Shown one piece after another: positions 1 through 9,411 of a DNA stretch of 53,914 nucleotides. Position 1 is the stretch's first letter. Every line of letters begins with the position of its first letter. The DNA lies in contig MEQX01000064.1 of assembly GCA_001770415.1 (NCBI GenBank), forward strand, positions 1-53,914, in the 5' to 3' direction. This stretch comes from Betaproteobacteria bacterium RIFCSPLOWO2_02_FULL_63_19. GTDB taxonomy: Bacteria; Pseudomonadota; Gammaproteobacteria; Burkholderiales; SG8-39. Under the pieces are notes generated by a model. It was not told the origin of the DNA and did not search any database. It was given only the letters and a program-made list of their open reading frames with translations. Both the position numbers and the translations under genes were made by a program.

Positions 1-437
1 TGGATGCGGTGTGGGGCGCGACCTATGCGCGCTACAAGCACGTGATCGTGGTCGACAAGGACATCGACATCTGGAACTACGACAGCGTGCACTGGGCGCT
101 GTCGACGCGCGTACGCGCCGACCGCGACGTCAACATCCTGCCGCGGCGCGCCGGGCAGTGGCTGGACCCTGCGGTTGCGCTGCGCGAAAAGGGCTGGCAG
201 ACCGGGTTCGGCATCGACGCCACGATGCCCGACGACGAATACCGCTTCTGGGGCGAGAAACCGCCCCGGACCGTCGACGATCCGCAGATCGTGGAGAAGG
301 TGCTGAAGAAATGGGGGGCGAAGCTGCACTGGGTGAAGTCGGCTCCGGCGGCGCGGGGCACGAAAGCCGAAGGCAAGCGCGCCGGCGGGCAGGGAGTGCG
401 AGCGGGAAGGACCGCCCAGTCACGTGGCGTGATGTGA
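1..437 (+). CDS. UbiD family decarboxylase, C-terminal part (cut by window edge)
   Basis: The open frame runs in from the left edge (first whole codon at base 3) and ends at TGA 435-437, giving the last 144 or so residues of a protein. The stretch HVIVVDKDIDIWNYDSVHWA matches the conserved late region of UbiD-type, prenylated-FMN-dependent (de)carboxylases. The complete UbiD at 9412-11037 has the equivalent IVIAVDSDIDPWDLESVFWG. The family non-oxidatively (de)carboxylates aromatic or unsaturated acids in the cytoplasm. The last 35 residues or so are Ala/Gly/Arg-rich and look like an unconserved tail. The catalytic glutamates lie outside the window, so activity and substrate cannot be judged. 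Confidence 0.85.
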   Translation, partial: DAVWGATYARYKHVIVVDKDIDIWNYDSVHWALSTRVRADRDVNILPRRAGQWLDPAVALREKGWQTGFGIDATMPDDEYRFWGEKPPRTVDDPQIVEKVLKKWGAKLHWVKSAPAARGTKAEGKRAGGQGVRAGRTAQSRGVM

Positions 438-495
438 GCGCGGCCGAATCGATGAACCTTTCGCGCGAGTGTGTTCGAGTCTCGGTCCGACTTGA

Positions 496-1233
496 CTAAG
501 CGAACAGGCAGGCGTGGCCGGGCGCTCGCGTCGCCATGGTCCATTCCAGCTTTCGGCAGAAGTAGTTCCAGGAGTGCTCGATGTGCGCCGGCGTCATGAT
601 CTGCGCGTGCCGCCTTGCGCGGGTGGCCGGTCCGGGCATCGAAGTCTTGCCGCCGGCCGCGGCACCGAGAATATGGGCGCGTGCCGCGCGCTCCAGGAAC
701 ACGCCGACGCAGGTGGCGTGTTCGATCGATGTGCCGCAGAACGTGACCCCGTGATTGGCCATCAGCACGGCAAAATGCCGTCCCAGGCTCGCCGCGAGCG
801 CCGCACCCTCGTCCTTGGTCGTGATCAGCGCGACTTCGTCGCGATGGCGCGGCAGCGCCTCGAAGTAATCCGCATCCAGGGTATAGGGCAGCAGGGGCTC
901 GTCAAAGGCCGAGAGGACGCTCGCGTGCACCGGGTGGGTATGCGCGACCACGAAGACGTCGGGCCGCCGGCGCAGGATCTCGGAATGAATCGGCCATTCC
1001 GAATGACGGCCTCCGTCCCCGGACAGCTTTTCGCCGTCGAAATCCACGAGCACGAAGTCTTCCGGGGCCCCGATTTCCCCCAGGCCGACGCGGTTGCGCT
1101 TCATCCAGAAGCCCCGCTGCTGCGGATCGCGAAGCGAAACGTGCCCGAGCGTCATGTCGCCGTGCCCCTCCATTTCGAGTATCCGGCAGCAGAGAACAAG
1201 GCCCGCCAGTGAATCCGTAAGCGCGTGGTTCAC
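496..1233 (-). CDS. class II aldolase/adducin family protein
   Basis: This 245-residue protein has the zinc-site signature of class II (fuculose-1-phosphate type) aldolases: a Ser-Glu pair in SEWPIH (about residue 79), the metal ligands His98 and His100 in AHTHPVHA, and a third His161 in ANHGVTFCG. The N-terminal GHGDMTLGHVSLR is the usual GN-type substrate loop. Family members cleave sugar phosphates, or decarboxylate or epimerise related compounds. I chose GTG 1233 because GGGGGAAACGA lies 2 to 13 bases upstream; a GTG at 1248 is in frame but has no ribosome site. It is last in a minus-strand run behind a sugar-type ABC transporter, so it probably acts on the imported compound. The substrate is unknown. 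Confidence 0.85.
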   Translation of the reverse strand: MNHALTDSLAGLVLCCRILEMEGHGDMTLGHVSLRDPQQRGFWMKRNRVGLGEIGAPEDFVLVDFDGEKLSGDGGRHSEWPIHSEILRRRPDVFVVAHTHPVHASVLSAFDEPLLPYTLDADYFEALPRHRDEVALITTKDEGAALAASLGRHFAVLMANHGVTFCGTSIEHATCVGVFLERAARAHILGAAAGGKTSMPGPATRARRHAQIMTPAHIEHSWNYFCRKLEWTMATRAPGHACLFA

Positions 1234-1323
1234 GCTCGTTTCCCCCACAAAAAACCGCTCGCGCAGCCGGGGCGCCGGAAATCGGCACCCGCGCGCCGGC
1301 GATCCCGACTTCTGCGCGACCCG

Positions 1324-2250
1324 CTACTTCTTCTTGGGCGGCATGTACTTCGCCGCGTTTTCCTTCGTTGCCAGGATGTGCTTGATGAACACCTTCTGCT
1401 TGGGCCGCTCACCCTTGAGCCAGCCGGCCATCACGTCAACGCCCAGGCGCCCCCAGATCATCGGGCTCAGCACGACGGTCAGATCCATGTCGCCTTTGGT
1501 CACCGACGCGAGCGCCGGCGGAATGCCGTTCAAGCCGGTGATCAGGACACCGCGTTTCTTGCCTGCCGCGGCGACCGCCTGGGCCGCGCCCAGAGCGAGT
1601 TCGTCGTTGCCGGCATAAATGACGCGCACATCAGGATGTGCCACCAGCAGGTCCTCGGCCTGCTTGAGACCCTGCTCGCGGGTGAGCGCGACGTGATGTT
1701 CGAACACGATCGGCATACCCTTGTGCATTGCCATTTGTTCCTTGAAGCCCTGCGCCAGTTCCTCGAACACGTTGGCGCCGGCCGGACCGGCGATCATGCC
1801 CACCTTGCCCTTACCGCCGGCGCTCTTGGCGGCCCAGGCGGCGATGTCGCGGCCGATCTGGACCGAGTCCATTGCCACGAACAGCGTCTGATAGGTGGAC
1901 TGTGCGCCGCGCGCAATCGATATGATCGGAATGTTGGCCTTGTGCGCCGCCTCGTATGCTGCGCCGGTGGCGACGGCATCGATAGGCGAGATCAGGATGC
2001 CGTCGACCTTCTGTGCCACCAGATCCATGACGCCGTTGACCTGCTTATTGACGTCCTCGTTGGCGGTGACGACGCGAACCTCCCAGCCGAGTTCCTTGGC
2101 GCGTATTTCCACCCCCCTGCGCATGACGATGTAGAACGGGTTGGTATCGGATGCGAGCGCGAGGCCGATCACTTTCTTCTGAGCGTGGACGGGCATAGCG
2201 TTCAGCGCCAGTACAAAGACGGCCGCGAACATGGCCAATAATCGCTTCAT
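1324..2250 (-). CDS. sugar-type ABC transporter substrate-binding protein (periplasmic binding protein type 1)
   Basis: The 308-residue precursor begins with a signal peptide (two basic residues, a hydrophobic stretch, then MPVHA|Q near residue 22). The mature protein starts KKVIGLALASDTNPFYIVMR, the typical first strand of RbsB-like proteins, and later has the QKVDGILISPIDA ligand-loop pattern. It should bind a sugar or similar polyol in the periplasm for the permease and ATPase encoded upstream in the same operon. ATG 2250 is preceded by GAAGGAGAA at good spacing, whereas an upstream in-frame start at 2328 would bury the signal peptide. The C-terminus is very basic (MPPKKK). The ligand cannot be read from the sequence. 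Confidence 0.9.
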   Translation of the reverse strand: MKRLLAMFAAVFVLALNAMPVHAQKKVIGLALASDTNPFYIVMRRGVEIRAKELGWEVRVVTANEDVNKQVNGVMDLVAQKVDGILISPIDAVATGAAYEAAHKANIPIISIARGAQSTYQTLFVAMDSVQIGRDIAAWAAKSAGGKGKVGMIAGPAGANVFEELAQGFKEQMAMHKGMPIVFEHHVALTREQGLKQAEDLLVAHPDVRVIYAGNDELALGAAQAVAAAGKKRGVLITGLNGIPPALASVTKGDMDLTVVLSPMIWGRLGVDVMAGWLKGERPKQKVFIKHILATKENAAKYMPPKKK

Positions 2251-2371
2251 CGTTTTCTCCTTCCCTGTCCGGGTAGTTGGTTTTCCCACTGATGTGTCTT
2301 CATTGCCGAAAGGTGCCGCTTGCTTCACAGGTTCCTCCCTCGACTCGTTGTTGCGGTTGGTTCATCGAGCG

Positions 2372-3340
2372 TCACGTATTGCGCGACTTGATCTGATCGG
2401 CGGCCGCGGCGGCGATGATGACGAGGCCTATCGCCACGCGCTGCCAGTAGGAGTGTACATTGAGAAGGTTCAGGCTGTTGGCTAGAACCACCATGATGAA
2501 CACGCCGATCATCGACTTGTAGAGCTTGCCGTCGCCGCCGCGCAGGGACGCTCCGCCCAGAACCACGGCGGCGATTGCCGTGAGCTCGTAGAACTCGCCC
2601 ACCGTCGGCTGGCCCGATTGCAGCCTCGCGGCGAGCATGACCCCCGCGACGCCGGCGAGGGTGCCGCACCAGGCGTATGCGGAGGCCGTAACGCGCTCGA
2701 CGTCGATGCCGGCAAGGAATGCGGCGTCCCGGTTGCCACCGGTGGCGAAGATGCGTTTGCCGTAGGCCGTCATGTGCAGGAGCCAGCCGAACACCGCGAA
2801 CAGAACCAGCGGCAGCCAGACCAGCAGGTGTACGCCGAAAAGCCTCCCGCGCCCCAGTTCGAGAAACGTATCCGGGAGGCCTTCGTCGCCGACGATCGGA
2901 CGGCCGTCAGTGATCAGCAGCACGATGCCGCGCACCACGACCATGCTGCCCAGGGTGGTGATGAAGGGGTTGACCCGCAGGCGGGCGACGATCAGGCCGT
3001 TGAGGTAGCCGACCACGGCGCCCGAGGCGATGCCGGCTGCCGCCCCGAGACTCCAGTGGGTTTCGAGCATGACCCAGGCAGAGACCGTTCCGGCGAGCGC
3101 CACGGTCGAGCCGACCGACAGATCGAACCCTCCGGCGATGATTACGAAGGTCATGCCAATCGCGATCACGGCCATAACACATCCCTGCAGCAGGATGTTG
3201 TTCAGGTTGACCGGAGAGAGAAACCGCTCCGAGAGCACTGCCGTGGTCGCGCAGACGGCCACCAAGGCGAGCAGGGGCACCTGATCGCGCAGGAAGCGGG
3301 AGTAGGGACGTGCGGCATTAAGGCCCTGGCGCATCGTCAT
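2372..3340 (-). CDS. sugar-type ABC transporter permease (RbsC-like)
   Basis: A very hydrophobic 322-residue protein with 8 to 10 predicted membrane segments. It carries the family hallmark AGGFDLSVGSTVALAG near residue 70 and the late loop VVLGGASLRGGDG. It would form the inner-membrane channel, most likely as a homodimer, of the importer whose ATPase lies directly upstream. Its ATG overlaps the ATPase stop codon (ATGA, 3337-3340), which suggests translational coupling. The gap to the binding-protein gene downstream is 121 bases, enough for an internal promoter or processing site, though I see no clear one. Confidence 0.92.
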   Translation of the reverse strand: MTMRQGLNAARPYSRFLRDQVPLLALVAVCATTAVLSERFLSPVNLNNILLQGCVMAVIAIGMTFVIIAGGFDLSVGSTVALAGTVSAWVMLETHWSLGAAAGIASGAVVGYLNGLIVARLRVNPFITTLGSMVVVRGIVLLITDGRPIVGDEGLPDTFLELGRGRLFGVHLLVWLPLVLFAVFGWLLHMTAYGKRIFATGGNRDAAFLAGIDVERVTASAYAWCGTLAGVAGVMLAARLQSGQPTVGEFYELTAIAAVVLGGASLRGGDGKLYKSMIGVFIMVVLANSLNLLNVHSYWQRVAIGLVIIAAAAADQIKSRNT

Positions 3341-4818
3341 CCCGCGAGTGCGGTCCGCAATGCGCCTTCGTTGTAGCCCGCGCTGCCGCGCGTCATGCGC
3401 GCGACGACCTCGCCCGAGCGCATCGCTACGACCGCATCGCTGATATTCATCACTTCGACCATGTCTGACGACGCGAAAAGTATGGCGCCCGCGTTTTCGA
3501 CGAATTCGCGCATCAGGTGGTGGATGCGCGCCTTGGCGCCGATATCGATGCCATGAGTCGGCTCGTCCAGCAGCAGGGTATCGACGTGGCTGGCGAGCCA
3601 GCGCGCGAAAATGACTTTCTGCTGGTTGCCACCGGACAACTGGCTCACCGGCATCGACGGATCGCGCGGCCGGATGTCGAGCGTTTCCATCAGGTCACCT
3701 ACCAGCCGGTCGATCTGCGCAATGTCCAGGCGCAGGAACCGGCGCAGCTTGTCAAGGCTCGGCAGGGCAATGTTGTCGCGCACCGAGAAGTTCATCACCA
3801 GGCCGAGGCGGCGTTCCTCGGGCACCAGGCCAACGCCTGCGGCGATGGCCTGGGAGGGGCGAGCGACAGTAAACATCTTGCCGCGCAGGAAAATGCTTGC
3901 AGGTTCGATTCCGGCGCCGAAAATGCGCTTCAGTACGTCGCTGGTGCCGCTGCCCAACAGCCCCGCGAGCCCCATCACTTCGCCGCGACGCACGGCGATT
4001 TCGCCCCCGCCGGGCCCCGTATCCAGGTGGACCGGGCCGAACTCCGTCTTGTGCGGTCGGAGCAGTTCGTCGAGATCGCGCCCCGTCATTAAACGGACCA
4101 GTTGATCGGTCCCGAATTCGCCCCGGCGATACTCCCCGACGATGCCGCCGTCCCGCAACACAGTGCATCGGTCGGACAGGGCCACGACCTCGTCGAGCCG
4201 GTGGGACACGTATATGATGCCTACGCCGCGCTGCTTCAGGGCCGCCACCACGCCGAACAGGCGCTCGGTTTCGCGCTGCGCGAGCGAGGCGGTCGGTTCG
4301 TCGAGCACGAGCACGCGTGCCTCGCGCGCCAGGGCGCGGGCGATGGCGACCAACTGCCGTTCCGCGAACGACAGGGTATCGACCCGCGCATCGAGATCAT
4401 GGTGAAAATCGAGTTGGGCCAGCACGTCGCCGGCGCGCCGGCGCATGGCGGCCGCGTCGACGACCGGGAGGCATCCAAAGGCTCGTTTCTGCGGCCATGC
4501 CCCCAGGGTGACGTTCTCCGCAACCGTGGCTGCGGGCACCAGATTCATTTCCTGTGGAATAACGACGATGCCGGTTTCCTGGGCTTCGCGCGGCCCGCGG
4601 AAATGCACCGGCCCGCCGTCAACGCGAATATCGCCGGCGTCACGCTCGTAAACGCCGCCGAGGATCTTGATCAGCGTCGACTTGCCGGCGCCGTTCTCGC
4701 CGACGAGGGTGTGCACTTCACCGGCATCCAGTTCGAAGCGGACTGAGTCGAGTGCCTGCGTGGCATCGAAGCGCTTTGACAAGCCTTCAATGGCAAGTAG
4801 GGGATTCCCTTTCGTCAC
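3337..4818 (-). CDS. sugar-type ABC transporter ATP-binding protein (RbsA/MglA-like, two ATPase domains)
   Basis: About 493 residues with two fused nucleotide-binding domains, the usual layout for monosaccharide importers. The N-terminal domain has Walker A GENGAGKST and Walker B VLVLDEPTAS. The second domain has a degenerate Walker A (LLGSGTSD) but an intact signature LSGGNQQKV and Walker B LLLDEPTHGID. This asymmetry is normal for the family. The start is uncertain: GTG 4818 gives the usual family length and begins just before the conserved PLLAIEGLSKRF, while an ATG at 4923 would add 35 unconserved residues without a clear ribosome site. It heads the operon with permease, binding protein and class II aldolase. 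Confidence 0.9.
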   Translation of the reverse strand: MTKGNPLLAIEGLSKRFDATQALDSVRFELDAGEVHTLVGENGAGKSTLIKILGGVYERDAGDIRVDGGPVHFRGPREAQETGIVVIPQEMNLVPAATVAENVTLGAWPQKRAFGCLPVVDAAAMRRRAGDVLAQLDFHHDLDARVDTLSFAERQLVAIARALAREARVLVLDEPTASLAQRETERLFGVVAALKQRGVGIIYVSHRLDEVVALSDRCTVLRDGGIVGEYRRGEFGTDQLVRLMTGRDLDELLRPHKTEFGPVHLDTGPGGGEIAVRRGEVMGLAGLLGSGTSDVLKRIFGAGIEPASIFLRGKMFTVARPSQAIAAGVGLVPEERRLGLVMNFSVRDNIALPSLDKLRRFLRLDIAQIDRLVGDLMETLDIRPRDPSMPVSQLSGGNQQKVIFARWLASHVDTLLLDEPTHGIDIGAKARIHHLMREFVENAGAILFASSDMVEVMNISDAVVAMRSGEVVARMTRGSAGYNEGALRTALAG

Positions 4819-5138
4819 GATACGTCCGATTTCCCCGCAATCCCCGCGTTCCGTCCGGCCGCCAGCGCCGATACATGCGATTGCGGCCGCCCCCTCTCTT
4901 TTGTCCGGAGGAATTATATTCACTAATTAATGGTCTGGGCGAACAGAACGACACGCGATGGTATCCGGCGGAACATCTGTGCGATGGGAGCGATCGTGGC
5001 GAAATCAAATGCCGTCCCGATCAGGGGTCATCTGATTCCTTGACTTAGGCCGGATTCGAACGTACGCACCCTGGTTCGCAGGGTCGATCGACGTTTTCGC
5101 GAACCGGGACTCGCGCAGACGTCGATTGGCCGCCCGCA

Positions 5139-6344
5139 CTACACGCCAAGGTGAAACGGCCCGCGCGGCGCCGTGTGCAGGCTCTCGGCGCCGTTGTCTG
5201 TCACGAGCACGAGTTCCCCGGTCTGCACGCCTGCGGTCTGATCGGTCGTGATCACGTTCGGCTGGATCACCAACATCATGCCCGCTTCGAGCGTCCGGTC
5301 GGGCAGGGATTCATTTCCTCGGGTCGGCGAACCGAGGATCGGCATCAGGTATCCGCCGCCGAATCCGTGCACGAGGTCGTCATAGAACGTGAGCCCGGCG
5401 TCCTCGATGATTTTCGCCCCGACCGCGAGTTCGCGCATGTGCACGCCCGGGCGCAGCACATTGAAGATCGCGTCGTACGCCGCATCCGCCGTGTCGTGGA
5501 GCTTCTGATAGATGGGCGTAAGCGGCTCACCCAAGGTGAACGTCCGCAGCACCTGTCCACCGTGATTCCAGAAATTCGCGGTGATCTCGCACGAAATCAC
5601 GTCGCCCTTTGCGAGCTTGCGCCGCGTCAAGTGCTGCCGCGGCACGAAAACCTGCGGATCGTGCATCGAGGTCGTGCCGAAGAAATGGATGACGTTGCTG
5701 CCGCGCCACGGCAACCACGCGCCTTCGGTAATCGCGCCCAGATCGCCTTCGTCCAGGCCGGGACGAATTTCACGCCGCAATGCCTCGATGGCGAGATCGC
5801 CGAAGCGGGCCGCGATGCGGTACCAGTCGACCTCCTCTTCCGACTTGATCAGTCGCAGGCCGAAATACGCGGGGTTGAGATCGACCACATCCTCGAACGT
5901 GCCGGCAAGTGCCTTGAAATATCCCATCGGCAGTCCGCCGACCGCGCCGACGCGCCGAGCACCCGCTCCGCGTTGCTTGAGTTCGGTGATGGCGCTCTGA
6001 AGGGTCGACGGGCCACCCCAGCGTATATCGACCTCGGGCATCAATGCCCGGGCCTGCGGCAGGTGGTTGTAGAACTGGATAAAGATCGTATCGCGCCGCC
6101 CCGGCGTAAAAATCAGAACCGCTTCGTAGGTGGTGCACCAATCCGACAGCCAGTGCACCGGCCCGCCGCTGAAGAAAGCTGCGTAGGCGACCAGATGGTC
6201 GACGTCCGCCCTGGCCATCGCCTGGGCCATCAGTGTGCGCCGGCGATCGATTTCGTTTGAGCTGAACTTCGGGTAGTCCTGGTCGATGATCGCCGCCTGG
6301 CGCGGCGTCAGTTTCAGGTCTGGCTTCTGGCCGTAGTTGAGCAT
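5139..6344 (-). CDS. M24 (pita-bread fold) peptidase/creatinase-like protein, metal ligands not conserved
   Basis: A 401-residue protein with an N-terminal creatinase-type domain and a C-terminal M24 domain from about residue 185 (IKSEEEVDWYRIAARFGDLA). Active aminopeptidases of the fold use two Asp, one His and two Glu as metal ligands. Here the matching positions read EITANF and GGQVLRTF (no Asp), then HGFGGGY (His kept), then MLVIQPNV and VQTGELVLV (Glu replaced or shifted). That pattern resembles metal-free creatinase more than aminopeptidase P. AGGAGGGG lies 8 bases before ATG 6344. It is co-oriented with the alpha/beta hydrolase upstream (44-base gap) and the sugar ABC operon downstream. 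The reaction is probably hydrolysis of a C-N bond in a small molecule, but this is inference. Confidence 0.8.
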   Translation of the reverse strand: MLNYGQKPDLKLTPRQAAIIDQDYPKFSSNEIDRRRTLMAQAMARADVDHLVAYAAFFSGGPVHWLSDWCTTYEAVLIFTPGRRDTIFIQFYNHLPQARALMPEVDIRWGGPSTLQSAITELKQRGAGARRVGAVGGLPMGYFKALAGTFEDVVDLNPAYFGLRLIKSEEEVDWYRIAARFGDLAIEALRREIRPGLDEGDLGAITEGAWLPWRGSNVIHFFGTTSMHDPQVFVPRQHLTRRKLAKGDVISCEITANFWNHGGQVLRTFTLGEPLTPIYQKLHDTADAAYDAIFNVLRPGVHMRELAVGAKIIEDAGLTFYDDLVHGFGGGYLMPILGSPTRGNESLPDRTLEAGMMLVIQPNVITTDQTAGVQTGELVLVTDNGAESLHTAPRGPFHLGV

Positions 6345-6388
6345 GCGTATCCCCTCCTAGACTTGTGTCGCGAGCATTCGAAATATCG

Positions 6389-7639
6389 CTATCGGTAGGG
6401 AACGGCCGTGGCCTGCCCCAGCGAATTGATGAAAACCCGCTCATTGGGTGCCGGCTTGCCGTCGACGCGCTCCAGGCACCAGTCCGCGTGCGCGGTCGAC
6501 CAGTTTTCGCCCAGGAACGACGACGTGTTGTTGCCGCCTATCGCATGGCGTTCGCCTTCGTAGACGACGAATCGCTTGGGCGCTTTGACCTTCTTCAGCA
6601 GCTCGTCGGTCTCCTCGACCGGCGAAAGCTCATCGTCCTCGCCTGCCTGGATCAGCAACGGGCATTTGATCTTCGCCGCCTGGCGCTGCAGCGTGAACTT
6701 CTTGCGGAACTGGTCGAACAGTCGTTCGTCGGCGATGCCCGCCATGTACATGAAACGCATCTTGAACGTCGGCGAGGACATCTCCATGAGCGCATTCATG
6801 CCCGGTTCGTGGCACACGAAGCTCACCGCCGCGCCTCGGATCCGCGCGCCGAGCGCCGCGGCCGCCTGCAGCCCGAAATAGCTCCCGAAGCTCACGCCGC
6901 GAACCACGAGGCGGTCCCTGTCGATATGCGGGTGGCGGGCAAGCCAGCCGTAGACCGCGAGTGCTGCTTCCCTGTGATTGTCCTCGGTGACGAAGATTTC
7001 GCGGATCGTGCACTCACCCTGGCCCGGGCCATCGTAGATGAAATTGGCCATGCCACGCTCGAGAATCTTGTCACCGTACATCGAGCACATGATCTCCTTG
7101 GAGGCGTCCATGCCGTCGATGCTGATCGCGCAGGGAAATTTCTCGCCCCGTTTTGGCTCACGCGGAAGATGAAGATAGCCTGGCAGTGACTGGCCTTTGG
7201 CGGCGAACGGGATTTCCACGCGCTCGATCGGCCGGTTCATCAACGCCGCGAAACGCTCGTAACAGGCGACCATGCGCGTGTTGTAGCGAACCGTCCTTTC
7301 GTTGTTTTCGAATATGGGCCAGCGCGCCGCCGAGTACAGCAAAGCCGCGATGAAATAGCTCTCCCTTGCCGCGACGCGTCGTCCCTGTTTTTCAAACTGC
7401 TCGGCGCAGACCTCGCGCCGGCGCGCAGCCGCGGCGAACTCGCGGTGCATGTCGGCGAATTTCTTGATCCTCGCGCCGACCGCGCGAAAATCCGGGAGCG
7501 CATCGATGCCGGCCGGGTACATCGTATAGGCGAGTCGCGGCTGGTCCCACTCCGCCCCGATGGTCTGGATCACCGCATCCAGAATCCAGCGCTGTTCGTT
7601 CCAGCGCTTTACGTTAGGTTGAGTCTTCGCTCGCTTCAT
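6389..7639 (-). CDS. alpha/beta hydrolase (prolyl-oligopeptidase-like / dienelactone-type)
   Basis: A 416-residue soluble alpha/beta hydrolase. After an N-terminal helical part of about 130 residues come the oxyanion strand (CAISIDGMDASKE), the nucleophile elbow GVSFGS (Ser near 250), the acid loop GEDDELSPVEETDE and the catalytic His in YEGERHAIGG, so the triad is complete. The long N-terminal cap and overall layout resemble enzymes such as 2,6-dihydropseudooxynicotine hydrolase, which cleave C-C or C-N bonds in ring-degradation pathways. Start ATG 7639 follows GAAGGAGAC. It lies 44 bases upstream of the creatinase-like gene and is likely first in that transcript. The substrate is unknown. 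Confidence 0.8.
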   Translation of the reverse strand: MKRAKTQPNVKRWNEQRWILDAVIQTIGAEWDQPRLAYTMYPAGIDALPDFRAVGARIKKFADMHREFAAAARRREVCAEQFEKQGRRVAARESYFIAALLYSAARWPIFENNERTVRYNTRMVACYERFAALMNRPIERVEIPFAAKGQSLPGYLHLPREPKRGEKFPCAISIDGMDASKEIMCSMYGDKILERGMANFIYDGPGQGECTIREIFVTEDNHREAALAVYGWLARHPHIDRDRLVVRGVSFGSYFGLQAAAALGARIRGAAVSFVCHEPGMNALMEMSSPTFKMRFMYMAGIADERLFDQFRKKFTLQRQAAKIKCPLLIQAGEDDELSPVEETDELLKKVKAPKRFVVYEGERHAIGGNNTSSFLGENWSTAHADWCLERVDGKPAPNERVFINSLGQATAVPYR

Positions 7640-8174
7640 GTCTCCTTCTCCTTTGCGGCAGCGTCTAGGCAGGTCCGAAGCTGCACGACGCCGAACTGCG
7701 AAGCTTGTGTTGAAGTCAGCACAGCGAGGATTCCGGCTGGTCCGTTGCGCCTTCGACGGTCCATGAGCAAATATAGACCAAAATTACCCACGAAAACATT
7801 AGTGATCGCGCCGCAACGGACCACGACAGCATCATCCCTAACGGATGTGGTTCGGAAGGGAAACCTGCAGGACTGCACGCGAATAGACGAATAGGGAAAT
7901 TCAACATCAGCCTCGTCCCGCATTGAATATCGCACGGCCAATGCGGGCGAGTTCAACTGAGTACTATTCACGTGACGAATAGCCATTATTAGGCATCTTC
8001 TATATCATTACACGACTCGGTGCGCGATGATTCCGCCATTTGCCGATTGCACCGCAAAATAAAAGGCAATAGGAGGAAGCGTCGTCGGGTAGGCTTTCCT
8101 GCGATAACGTCCCGAGTGCGGGACGGGCGAGCCGGCCGCGTATTCACCGCTGCAGATTCTAGAGGAGACACAGT
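7640..8174. other. divergent intergenic region with no supported gene
   Basis: This gap separates the minus-strand hydrolase operon from the plus-strand TRAP binding protein and must hold promoters for both. It is richer in A+T than its surroundings around 7765-7800 and 7990-8075. A minus-strand frame of 116 codons crosses it and ends on the hydrolase ATG, but its product is unlike any family I know and has no ribosome site, so I do not call it. Clear -35/-10 pairs or operators are not evident. AGAGGAGA at 8161-8168 is the ribosome site for the TRAP gene. Confidence 0.4.
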
Positions 8175-9176
8175 ATGCCTATTAAGCCGATTTGCGCTGC
8201 AATCGTCACCGCGGTTACCGCCGCTCTTCTGGCGGCATCACCATTCGTTCAGGGCGAGGAAGTGGCGCTCAAGGCGGTCACCGCGTGGCCGAAGAGCAAT
8301 CCGGGCAGCCAAAGCTTCCTCCGATTCATCGACAAGGCGAACAAGGCAGGCAAGGGCTTGTTCCACATCAATTACATCGGCGGCCCGGAAGTCACCAAGC
8401 CGCGCGAGCAGCCCAACGCGATGCGCAACGGCCTGTTCGACATGATGTACGGGCCGGGGCCGTACTATTCCGGACTATTCCCGGAGGTTGACTTCATCCA
8501 GTTCACGACGCCGGCCGAGGCGCATGCGAGCGGCGCCTTTGAAATGATCCGGGGCGTGATGAAGCAGAAGATGGCCGCCCGGTTCATGGGGTGGTTCGAC
8601 AGCGGTCTTGGACTGTATCTATTCACGATCAGCGAACCCAAGCGCACGCCTTCCGGCGGCATCGATCTGACCGGGCTGAAGATGCGCTCCTCGCCGGCCT
8701 ACCGCAACTTTATCAAGGACCTGGGTGGAACCGCGATCGTGATGAGCCCACGCGACATCTACACGGCGCTGCAGCGCGGAACCATAGACGGCCTGGGAAC
8801 CGGCTTGCAGGTGTTAGTGGACGAGAAGCTGGAAAAATTTGTCAAGTACCGGATCGAGCCGCCGATGAGCCACACCGGAATTTTCATGATCATGAACCAG
8901 AAGGTCTATGACGGCCTGCCGAAACAGGCCCGGGATCTGCTCGACAAGTTGTCCGCCGATTGGGAAGTGGAATCGAGGGCGTTCCAGGCGAAAAAAGAGG
9001 GCGAGCACAAGGCCAACTTGGCGGCTGCGGGCATGAAGACCATTACGCTGCAAGAACCCGAGGGCAAGAAGTTCGTGGCGCTGTTCCGCAAAGGCGTTTG
9101 GCAACGGATGGTAAAGAACGAGAAGATCAAGATCGACCTCAACAAACTCAAGAAGATGCTCAACTACGAAGGATAG
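8175..9176 (+). CDS. TRAP transporter substrate-binding protein (DctP family), solitary
   Basis: A 333-residue periplasmic protein with a signal peptide ending near residue 27 (AASPFVQG|EE). It has the DctP-family features: an early LKAVTAWPKSNPG strand, LTGLKMRSSPAYRNFIKDLG with the Arg that usually grips the ligand carboxylate, and SPRDIYTALQRGTIDG close to the domain hinge. TRAP receptors bind organic acids and deliver them to a DctQ/DctM membrane pair, driven by an ion gradient. No DctQ or DctM gene lies in this window, so the receptor must share a transporter encoded elsewhere or have another role. AGAGGAGACACAGT precedes ATG 8175. Its position beside a UbiD gene hints at an aromatic or other carboxylate ligand. 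Confidence 0.88.
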   Translation: MPIKPICAAIVTAVTAALLAASPFVQGEEVALKAVTAWPKSNPGSQSFLRFIDKANKAGKGLFHINYIGGPEVTKPREQPNAMRNGLFDMMYGPGPYYSGLFPEVDFIQFTTPAEAHASGAFEMIRGVMKQKMAARFMGWFDSGLGLYLFTISEPKRTPSGGIDLTGLKMRSSPAYRNFIKDLGGTAIVMSPRDIYTALQRGTIDGLGTGLQVLVDEKLEKFVKYRIEPPMSHTGIFMIMNQKVYDGLPKQARDLLDKLSADWEVESRAFQAKKEGEHKANLAAAGMKTITLQEPEGKKFVALFRKGVWQRMVKNEKIKIDLNKLKKMLNYEG

Positions 9177-9411
9177 GTCGGCAATTCGCCGTCGACTTCG
9201 TGATCCCGAGTTCGCGAGTAACGCCTGGTAGGTGCGGCCGAGTACGCTTGGCCGCACCCACGATGACCCGATCGCCGTCCGAGCGGTGCTGCATCCCGAC
9301 CCGGCCCGCGAGCTAACCCTTGTTCAGCCTGCCCGTCCTCTTCCCGCCTCGCGCCCGAATGCCGGTCGAACGCTCCTGACCATCGAGCGCTTCGCTGGCG
9401 ACGTCGCCCGA

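Noticed and set aside
7636..7986. A 116-codon minus-strand frame ending on the hydrolase ATG
   Set aside because: The overlap looks like coupling, but there is no ribosome site and the product resembles no protein family.
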